NCBI GenBank assembly: GCA_963839525.1
Contig: CAWIVJ010000007.1
Span: 248,001 to 312,000, forward strand
DNA: 64,000 bases
Reading direction: 5' to 3'
Source of the DNA: CAWIVJ01 sp963839525
GTDB lineage: Bacteria > Cyanobacteriota > Vampirovibrionia > Gastranaerophilales > Gastranaerophilaceae
In this document: piece after piece, positions 36,287-43,009 of the stretch
Numbering within the stretch: the first letter of the stretch is position 1
Layout: the number at the start of each line of letters is the position of its first letter
Notes under the pieces: generated by a model
Databases searched by the model: none
The model's input: the letters and a program-made list of their open reading frames with translations, nothing else
Told to the model about the DNA's origin: nothing
Translations under genes and position numbers: made by a program

Positions 36287-37264
36287 ATGGAAAAGTATCA
36301 AAAATTTGACGAAATCGTAAAAAAATCCAAAAATATATTAATAATCTCACATGTAAATCCTGATGGAGATACCTTAGGTACAATGTGCGCTTTATATTCG
36401 GCAATTTATAAACAATACAAAAAAAAAGCAGAAATGCTTATTTTATCAAAACTGCCTAAAATTTATGAATTTTTGCCTAATATTGATAAAGCAAAAACTA
36501 TTGACATGTTTGATAAATCAAGAGAGTATGATCTTGTAGTTACTGTAGATGTTGCATCCTTAGATCGGATTAACGATGCACAAATTTTATTCAATAAAGC
36601 AAAATATACAGTAAATATTGACCATCATCAAACAAATAACAATTACGGAGACTTGGCTTTTGTTGATCCAAAAGCAAGCTCAAGTGGAGAAGTTCTTTAC
36701 AAAATTTTTAAAAAACTCGCTTGGCAAATAGAAGCTAAGTCTTTAGAGACTGCAATATGTCTTTATGTTGCCGTTTTAACCGATACCGGCGGTTTCAGGT
36801 TTGAAAATACAACATCAGAAGTTTTTAAAATAGCAGCGGAATTAACTAAAATGGGAGTTAATCCAAGAGCTCTTTATAAAAAAAGTTATGAATCAAAATC
36901 AAAAGAAATTGTACTTTTTCAAAATTATTGCGTTAGCAAATCTATTTTTTCAGAGGATAACAAAATTGCATATGCTGTTATTTATAAAAAAGATATGGAA
37001 AAGTTTTCTGTAGGAGATGATTCTACTGATGGAATAGCAGAAGCACTCAGAGCAATATCTTCAACAGAAATATCTTTTGTTGTAAAAGAAGTCGATACAA
37101 AGATTTGCAAAATTTCAATGAGAAGTAAAAATACAGATGTTGCAAGTATTTGTTCGCGATTTAACGGTGGCGGACATAAATTTGCTGCGGGATGTACAAT
37201 AAAAACGTCTTGCGAAGAAGCTGTAAAAAAACTTTTGTCAGAAATTTACAAGGAAATTAAATGA
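36287..37264 (+). CDS. nrnA: DHH family phosphoesterase (NrnA-like)
   Basis: 325 residues from ATG 36287. DHH domain: HVNPDGDTLG, VTVDVASLDRI, NIDHHQTNNNYG, LTDTGGFRFENT. The DHHA1 domain ends with RFNGGGHKFAAGCTI. NrnA degrades short oligoribonucleotides and 3'-phosphoadenosine 5'-phosphate. It overlaps the following yihY-type gene by ATGA, so they are coupled; this pairing has no obvious functional logic. The 15 residues upstream of the chosen Met lie over a TATAAC box and are rejected. Confidence 0.9.
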   Translation: MEKYQKFDEIVKKSKNILIISHVNPDGDTLGTMCALYSAIYKQYKKKAEMLILSKLPKIYEFLPNIDKAKTIDMFDKSREYDLVVTVDVASLDRINDAQILFNKAKYTVNIDHHQTNNNYGDLAFVDPKASSSGEVLYKIFKKLAWQIEAKSLETAICLYVAVLTDTGGFRFENTTSEVFKIAAELTKMGVNPRALYKKSYESKSKEIVLFQNYCVSKSIFSEDNKIAYAVIYKKDMEKFSVGDDSTDGIAEALRAISSTEISFVVKEVDTKICKISMRSKNTDVASICSRFNGGGHKFAAGCTIKTSCEEAVKKLLSEIYKEIK

Positions 37265-38109
37265 AAAAAATTGCAGAATATCCAAGAAATATTATTAAAT
37301 CTATACTTGAAAATGATTTTTCAGGTATGGCGGCTGAAATGGGATTTATGCTTATGCTTGGAATTTTCCCTGCGATGCTCTTTTTAATGGCTGTTTTTGG
37401 ATGGATGGGAAATAAATCTTTTATAAATCCTGTTCTAATTTTCATGTCAAGCATTTTGCCTGAAGATTCAATGGGTTTAATAATAACTGTTTTAAACGAA
37501 GTTATGATTTTTTCAAAAGGCGGATTGGTAGCTGTTATTGGTATTATCGTTACTTTATTTTTAACTTCAAATGCTGTTGCTGTTGTTTTGAAAGGTTTAA
37601 ACAGAGCCTATAAAGTAGAAGAAACCCGCTCTTTTTTTTATATACGTGTTTTGTCAATTATTATGGTTTTTGTAAATACTTTTATGCTCTTTTTAAGTAT
37701 AAATTTAATAGTTTTCGGTAAGGTTATAATTAACTTTCTGGTAAATTATGTAGGAATTTCGCCTGCTATTGAAATAAGTCTTTTAACTTTAAGATGGCCT
37801 GTATCATTTTTTGCACTTTATTTTATGGCTCTTATAAACTACTATATTTTACCTGATTTTAAAGTTGATGAAAAATTAAAAAGGAAAAGTTCTTTCCCCG
37901 GAACATTGTTTTTCTGTATTTTTTGGCTGGCAGGTTCATGGTTATTTTCAATTTATGTCAATAACCTTGATACTTATAATAAAGTATACGGGACAATCGG
38001 AGCATTTGCTATGTTAATGGTTTGGCTTTACTATACTTCAATTCTGCTGTTAATCGGCGGTGAAATAAATTATCAGTTTTACAGCAAATTAGACTCGTCC
38101 AAAGAATAA
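37261..38109 (+). CDS. YihY/BrkB family inner membrane protein
   Basis: 282 residues with six membrane helices and the family blocks MAAEMGFMLMLGIFPAMLFL, SSILPEDS, LTSNAVAVVLKGLNRAYKVE, NYYILPD, and the C-terminal YGTIGAFAMLMVWLYYTSI. Once called ribonuclease BN; that activity is no longer accepted for this family, and the role is unknown (export or envelope). Confidence 0.92.
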   Translation: MKKIAEYPRNIIKSILENDFSGMAAEMGFMLMLGIFPAMLFLMAVFGWMGNKSFINPVLIFMSSILPEDSMGLIITVLNEVMIFSKGGLVAVIGIIVTLFLTSNAVAVVLKGLNRAYKVEETRSFFYIRVLSIIMVFVNTFMLFLSINLIVFGKVIINFLVNYVGISPAIEISLLTLRWPVSFFALYFMALINYYILPDFKVDEKLKRKSSFPGTLFFCIFWLAGSWLFSIYVNNLDTYNKVYGTIGAFAMLMVWLYYTSILLLIGGEINYQFYSKLDSSKE

Positions 38110-38182
38110 TTTGTTAACATTATTGTATTTTTATTTAATTCTGCTAAAATAAAAATAATATTAAATTATTAAGGAGAATAGT

Positions 38183-39055
38183 ATGAGAAATATAATTATT
38201 TATTCAACTCAAGGAAAATCAGATTTAACAAGTATTCTTTCTGAGATTGAAGACACGTCGGTCAGGGTTGAGCCTTTTGCCCAACTGAAAGATTATATTT
38301 TATTGAATCCCAGTTTATTAATTATTGAGCAGGGACAAGGTTTAAAAGATGTTTTAATGACAACAAAATTTCAATGCCCTATTCTATTTCTTGGCTCTAT
38401 TTTTACTGATGTTACAATAAGAGCCGAGGGTTATGATTTTATAAACACTCCTGTAAACAAAGATGAATTGCTTATAAGAGCAAAAACATTACTTAAAATA
38501 AAAGATCTAAAAGATACTTTATCAGTTGTTACTACAACTGATGACTTAACAGGTCTGCATAACCGGAAATATCTTCATGAACGTTTAGATGCTGAAATTT
38601 CCCGTGCAAAGCGTTATAAGACAAACCTTTCTTGTTTGTTGTTTGACATAGACTTCTTTAAAGTGGTTAATGATATGTACGGATATGATTGGGGCGATGT
38701 TTTGCTAAAATCATTAGCAGAAAAATTAAGAGCCCTTGTTAGAAAAGAAGATGTTTTGACAAGATATGGCGATGAAGAATTTTTACTTGTTCTTCCAAAT
38801 ACTCCGGAAGAAAATGCTTTCTTGTTCGCTGAAAGATTCAGACGTGATATAGAAAGAATGGAATTTATTCCTGCAGGAGAAGAAGAAAGACATCCGATAA
38901 CAATTTCCGGCGGAATCTCAACTTATCCTTGCCTTGAAAATGTTGAAGAAAATGCCAATACAATAATAAGATATGCAGAACACGCTTTATACAATGCAAA
39001 AAAACGCGGTAAAAATAAGATTGTTCAATTCTCTCAAATAAATTTAGGTGAATAA
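38183..39055 (+). CDS. GGDEF-type protein with altered signature
   Basis: 290 residues: an N-terminal receiver-like domain (1-115) lacking a clear phosphorylatable Asp (LLIIEQGQG), then a GGDEF domain starting TTDDLTGLHNRKYLHERL with the metal/substrate FDIDFFKVVND. The signature reads RYGDEEFLLVLP, that is GDEEF instead of GG(D/E)EF: the second Gly is Asp. Diguanylate cyclase activity may be reduced or lost; it may bind GTP or c-di-GMP instead. AAGGAG before the ATG. Confidence 0.88.
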   Translation: MRNIIIYSTQGKSDLTSILSEIEDTSVRVEPFAQLKDYILLNPSLLIIEQGQGLKDVLMTTKFQCPILFLGSIFTDVTIRAEGYDFINTPVNKDELLIRAKTLLKIKDLKDTLSVVTTTDDLTGLHNRKYLHERLDAEISRAKRYKTNLSCLLFDIDFFKVVNDMYGYDWGDVLLKSLAEKLRALVRKEDVLTRYGDEEFLLVLPNTPEENAFLFAERFRRDIERMEFIPAGEEERHPITISGGISTYPCLENVEENANTIIRYAEHALYNAKKRGKNKIVQFSQINLGE

Positions 39056-39073
39056 AGTTACTTTAACAAAATA

Positions 39074-39133
39074 TTTACTTTCACTTAAAACTCTGTCAAA
39101 AAATTTTTTGACAGAGTTTTAAGTGAAAGTAAA
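39074..39133. repeat. perfect 60-bp palindrome
   Basis: 30 bases followed at once by their exact reverse complement, centred between 39103 and 39104 on six As and six Ts. It lies 18 bp after the GGDEF gene stop. See findings. Confidence 0.95.
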
Positions 39134-39137
39134 CACT

Positions 39138-39164
39138 CCTTCTTTTAACGGAAGGCTTCTTTTT
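39138..39164 (+). terminator. rho-independent terminator
   Basis: CCTTC/GAAGG stem (39138-39155) followed by CTTCTTTTT on the plus strand, just beyond the 60-bp palindrome. Confidence 0.6.
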
Positions 39165-39211
39165 GAATCTAAAGGAAAGGTTCCCCCCTTTCAAAATTAT
39201 ATTATAAAGTT

Positions 39212-39373
39212 ATGGAAGATATTGACAATATATCAGAAAAAATATTAGATTTACAAGCATCAAGATTAAAAGATGAGATAATTACAATTTATAAAGAAAG
39301 CATGCAAAAACTTAAATGTAATAGGGAGCTTAGACGTATGTTAAAAGTTGCCAGAGAATTATTAAAACACTAG
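39212..39373 (+). CDS. small helical protein, 53 residues
   Basis: ATG 39212 to TAG 39371-39373. The product begins MEDIDNISEKILDLQASRLK and ends with KCNRELRRMLKVARELLKH, an amphipathic helix with heptad-like spacing. The composition (acidic first half, basic second half) looks like protein, not chance. No ribosome binding site, but TATTAT ends 6 nt before the ATG, matching the leaderless pattern at other genes here. No family recognised. It lies between the GGDEF gene and the hybrid kinase. Confidence 0.55.
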   Translation: MEDIDNISEKILDLQASRLKDEIITIYKESMQKLKCNRELRRMLKVARELLKH

Positions 39374-39548
39374 AAGAGCCCTGTTAAAGTATTTTTTAAA
39401 TACAGTCCTTTTTTTAGAACTACTGTTTGATTTTTTTGACAAGCTAACTATTTATTACGATATTGTTAAAAACTTGTCCCATGTCTAAACATGAGCTACC
39501 CTGTTAATAAGGGAAGTTTTTTAATTTCTATGTTGAGCAAAGGGGAAA

Positions 39549-41114
39549 ATGATTAAGTCGAGCAAAATAGTTGTTGTCGATGACGACAAGATAGTTACAT
39601 CTACATTGAAGACTCTTTTAAAGTTAGAGGGCTTCTCTAACACTCATTATTTTAACGATCCCAAAGAAGCTATTGAATTTTTAAAAACTGAAAAACCGGA
39701 TTTAATTCTTTCGGATTTTTTAATGCCTGAAATGAACGGATTTGAATTCCTCTCAGCAGCAAAAGAGCTTTATACCGAAGTAAGCATGATTTTACTGACA
39801 GGTTACGCGGATAAAGAAAATGCAATTAGAGCAATTAATGAAATCGGTCTTTATAAATACATTGAAAAACCCTGGGATAATGATGACTTAATTATGAACA
39901 TCAAAAACGGAATAGAGAGGAGCCATCTTTTAAGCCAGTTAAGAAAAAAAATTAACGAACTTGAAATTGCAAAAGAGCAATTAGAAAAATATTCGCATGG
40001 TTTAGAAGAAATCGTTGCCAAAAAAACAGCTGATTTAGTCAAAATTAACTCCGAATTATCGGGAATTATAAATTATTGTGCAGACGGAATTATAATTATT
40101 GATGAGAATGGACACATAGAGCAGGTTAATCCTGCTTGTGAAAACATGGTCGGTCTTTCTGAAGAAAATCTTATAAAAATGAATTTTTCCAACATCACAT
40201 ATTGTGAGAACAAAAAAAATTTTAAGGAAGCATTAAAAAATGATTCCGAAATATTCTTAAGAGACTGTTACGTTTTAAACTCGATTCGAGATAAAAAAAT
40301 TCCCGTTGAAATAAGTTTTGCCGACATAATCTCTGAAGAACCAGACGCACTAAAGAAATTTGTCGGGGTTATAAGAGATATCAGAGCTCAAAAAGAAATG
40401 GAAAGGCTTCGTGATGATTTCGTAGCAACTTTAACTCATGATATGCGAACCCCTCTTTTAGCTGCAATTCAAACATTAAAATTCTTCTTGGACGGCTCTT
40501 TAGGAAATCTTGAAGAAAAGCAAAAAGTACTTTTATCCACAATGCAAAAAAGTAACGAAGATTTATTAGGTCTTGTTAATGCGCTTTTAGAAGTTTATAA
40601 GTATGAATCAGGAAAACTTGCTTTATGCAAAACTAACTTTTCTTTCAAGGATTTAGTTTCACAATGCTTTAATGAATTAGAGCCTCTGGCAAAAAACAAA
40701 AATATTGAATTTAAATTAAATTTCATGCCGGAAGATTACCTGATGATAAATGCGGACAGAGGTGAAATTCGAAGAGTAATAATAAATTTATGCGGAAATG
40801 CACTTAATTATACAAATATGGGAGGAGAAATAAATATCGAAGTCAATGAAAAAGGCGACAATATTATTTTTTCCGTAACTGACAATGGAAACGGTATTCC
40901 TGCTGAAGATATTCCAAATTTATTTAAACGTTTTTCACAAGGTACGAACAAAAAACGTTCAACAGGGACAGGACTTGGTCTTTACTTATCAAGGCAAATA
41001 ATAGACGCTCATGGCGGTAAAATTTGGCTTGAAAGCAAATTAAATAAGGGCAGCCAATTCTCGTTTTTATTGACAGGAGTTAAAATCAAAGAAAAAGTGG
41101 GCATTGAGAGGTGA
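39549..41114 (+). CDS. hybrid response-regulator / PAS / histidine kinase
   Basis: 521 residues. Receiver domain 1-120 with phospho-acceptor Asp in LILSDFLMPEMNG; coiled coil 125-165; PAS domain 168-280 (GIINYCADGIIIIDENGHIE); HisKA with intact LTHDMRTPLL; HATPase with NLCGNALNYT, VTDNGNGIPAEDI and GTGLGLYLSR. All catalytic residues are present. It lies upstream of a NarL-type regulator and probably forms a two-component pair with it. AAGGGG before the ATG. The last codons fall in a heptamer-like inverted repeat (41104-41139). Confidence 0.94.
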   Translation: MIKSSKIVVVDDDKIVTSTLKTLLKLEGFSNTHYFNDPKEAIEFLKTEKPDLILSDFLMPEMNGFEFLSAAKELYTEVSMILLTGYADKENAIRAINEIGLYKYIEKPWDNDDLIMNIKNGIERSHLLSQLRKKINELEIAKEQLEKYSHGLEEIVAKKTADLVKINSELSGIINYCADGIIIIDENGHIEQVNPACENMVGLSEENLIKMNFSNITYCENKKNFKEALKNDSEIFLRDCYVLNSIRDKKIPVEISFADIISEEPDALKKFVGVIRDIRAQKEMERLRDDFVATLTHDMRTPLLAAIQTLKFFLDGSLGNLEEKQKVLLSTMQKSNEDLLGLVNALLEVYKYESGKLALCKTNFSFKDLVSQCFNELEPLAKNKNIEFKLNFMPEDYLMINADRGEIRRVIINLCGNALNYTNMGGEINIEVNEKGDNIIFSVTDNGNGIPAEDIPNLFKRFSQGTNKKRSTGTGLGLYLSRQIIDAHGGKIWLESKLNKGSQFSFLLTGVKIKEKVGIER

Positions 41115-41140
41115 GAGGAAATTCTTTTCACTACTCACCT
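41104..41140 (+). repeat. heptamer-type inverted repeat between kinase and regulator genes
   Basis: GAGAGGT/GAGAGGA heptads face TTTTCAC/TACTCAC; AGGTGAG pairs with CTCACCT. It carries the kinase stop codon and precedes the AAGGAG site of the next gene. Confidence 0.45.
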
Positions 41141-41154
41141 AAAAAGGAGATAAA

Positions 41155-41826
41155 ATGAATACAACAAAAGTATTATTGATTGAAGACCATACAATGACAA
41201 GAATGGGACTTTCGCTTGTGCTTGAAAAAACTGAAGACATAGAGCTTATAGGTGAAGCTGAAGACGGAATTTCAGGAGTCAAAATGGCTCAAGAATTATG
41301 TCCCGATGTTATTTTAATGGATATAGGTCTTCCTAATATCGACGGAATTGAAGCAACAAGAAGAATTAAAGAAAGCAATTCCGACTCTAAAGTATTGATT
41401 TTTACCTCCCGTGATAATGAGGATGATGTTTTTGCAAGTTTTAAAGCAGGTGCAGACGGCTACATAATGAAAGGTTCTACTCCTGCTCAAACTACCAATG
41501 CTATTAAAGCAGTAAGCGAAGGAACAGCCTGGATTGACCCTGCAATTGCAAGATTAGTACTATCAAATATACAAAAAGCCGAAACGTCTCTGGTTCCGAC
41601 AGGCGAAATTAACTACAAAGCAGGTAAAAATACTTACGGATTAACAGAAAGAGAAATGGAAGTTTTAGCACTAATTGTTGAAGGACTTTCAAATCCGCAA
41701 ATTGCTGATAAACTTATTATAACAAGAGCAACAGCAAAAGCTCATGTACATAGTATATTACAAAAATTATATGTTGATGACAGAACAAAAGCAGCCATTA
41801 TGGCGATGAAAGAAGGATTAGTTTAA
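41155..41826 (+). CDS. NarL/FixJ family response regulator
   Basis: 223 residues. Receiver 1-125 with Asp in CPDVILMDIGLPNIDG and the usual Lys in GADGYIMKGST; C-terminal LuxR-type HTH with GLTEREMEVLALIVEGLSNP, then QIADKLIITRATAKAHVHSI. DNA-binding output partner of the hybrid kinase upstream (41 bp). AAAAGGAG precedes the ATG. A broken signal-peptide gene starts right after its stop. Confidence 0.94.
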   Translation: MNTTKVLLIEDHTMTRMGLSLVLEKTEDIELIGEAEDGISGVKMAQELCPDVILMDIGLPNIDGIEATRRIKESNSDSKVLIFTSRDNEDDVFASFKAGADGYIMKGSTPAQTTNAIKAVSEGTAWIDPAIARLVLSNIQKAETSLVPTGEINYKAGKNTYGLTEREMEVLALIVEGLSNPQIADKLIITRATAKAHVHSILQKLYVDDRTKAAIMAMKEGLV

Positions 41827-42980
41827 ATGCGAAAAAAAATCGCACTTAGTTTGATAATCGGAATATGTCTTGACTTTCTTTTCCGGTATTACTTTTGGAA
41901 AAAAAACAAAAGTATCTACTCCTAAAAGTCAATATAAATATCAGCAAAAACTTTTAAGAAAAGAAGAAATAGAGAAATACAAAAGAAGCCTCTTGCCTGA
42001 ATCAGGTTATATGACAAGGGAAGAATACGAAGAAAAATCCGAAGATATCTCTAATTCAAAAAGAGAAGTTCCCGAATACAAATTTCCCAAGGACATAAAA
42101 ATGAAATACGTGCCGCAGCCCACTTATAAACTGGTACGTTATAACAATCCTCCGGGTTCTCCGGAGTTGCATATAGACAATCGCTTTAAATATGACCGGC
42201 AATTTATTTGCCCTGGAATCACTTCCCCCAAAAAAGATCTTTTAGTATATCCTGTTGTTTACTATTACGCTGTTAATCAATGCACGGCAGGAGATTTATT
42301 TATAATCCCGCTTGACAAAACTCTGCCTGATTTAGAAAGAATTATGAGAGCAAATGTTGTTAAAAAACTTCCCGAGCCGATTTTATCTACACAAAAAGAT
42401 ATTCGGGAAAAATATATTTTTAGGACAATGACACCTATAGACTTTTCTCCTGATGGTTCAAAATTGCTTGCTAAAGAAAAAACAGGAAATGTAAATGATG
42501 GTATTTGGCAAACAAATGCATGGATTTACGATTTTAATACGAAAACCGCAAAACAACTTTCTGAAATCCGTGAAGCCATAAAATTTTACTGGAAAAATAA
42601 TAAAAATTTAATTCTTGATGAAAAAAGATGGGATATTTATCCTATAGGTTTTGATGCTAACAAGCCTGAAAGAATTGTTGTTTCAGCTTATGCTTTTACA
42701 GGAAAAACAGTGAAATTTTTAGGTCTCTGGAGTATTGATTATAAAGGTGAAAGAAGTCTTTTAGTCTCTTTATTTAAAGAAGAAGGAAATATAGTGCTAA
42801 GCGGCTATAAACTTATCCAAGATGGGATTTTGAATCCTGAAACAACATATAGTGAAGAAAAAAAGCAGGAAAAAGCAATAAAACAAAAAAACAAAGCCGA
42901 AAAAAGCTAAAAAAACTGAAAAAAAGAACAAAAAGAAAGCTTTGGATAAAAAATTAAAAGAAATGAAGAAAGAAGAATAA
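41827..42980 (+). pseudogene. secreted WD-like protein gene split by two frameshifts
   Basis: ATG 41827 directly follows the regulator stop and opens a signal peptide, MRKKIALSLIIGICL, but its frame soon ends. Moving one base on gives TFFSGITFGKKTK and the long frame 41870-42910 (from TTG), whose C-terminus stops inside a Lys-rich tail. Dropping one A of the run at 42884-42890 would extend that tail to the TAA at 42978 (ending KEMKKEE). So an ancestral gene of about 384 codons appears to carry one extra base at each end. The central part has IDFSPDGSKLLAKEK and GIWQTNAWIYDFNTKTAKQL, propeller-like. Either real decay or sequencing error. Confidence 0.65.
41870..42910 (+). CDS. main open frame of the split propeller-like gene
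   Basis: 346 codons if read from TTG 41870, which has no ribosome binding site; the natural start is more likely ATG 41827 in another frame. Residues 1-14 complete a signal peptide, 20-60 are charged, then VPQPTYKLVRYNNPPGSPEL and beta-rich blades up to about 320, followed by a Lys/Glu tail. No family recognised beyond a resemblance to exported WD40/TolB-like folds. Function unknown. Confidence 0.6.
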   Translation: MTFFSGITFGKKTKVSTPKSQYKYQQKLLRKEEIEKYKRSLLPESGYMTREEYEEKSEDISNSKREVPEYKFPKDIKMKYVPQPTYKLVRYNNPPGSPELHIDNRFKYDRQFICPGITSPKKDLLVYPVVYYYAVNQCTAGDLFIIPLDKTLPDLERIMRANVVKKLPEPILSTQKDIREKYIFRTMTPIDFSPDGSKLLAKEKTGNVNDGIWQTNAWIYDFNTKTAKQLSEIREAIKFYWKNNKNLILDEKRWDIYPIGFDANKPERIVVSAYAFTGKTVKFLGLWSIDYKGERSLLVSLFKEEGNIVLSGYKLIQDGILNPETTYSEEKKQEKAIKQKNKAEKS

Positions 42981-43009
42981 AAAGAAACTCTTAGAAAATC
43001 CTTTTAAAA

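Noticed and set aside
42882..42980. Programmed frameshift in the poly-A run
   Set aside because: A slippery heptamer with a downstream structure is not seen, and a second shift at the other end of the gene makes decay or error more likely.
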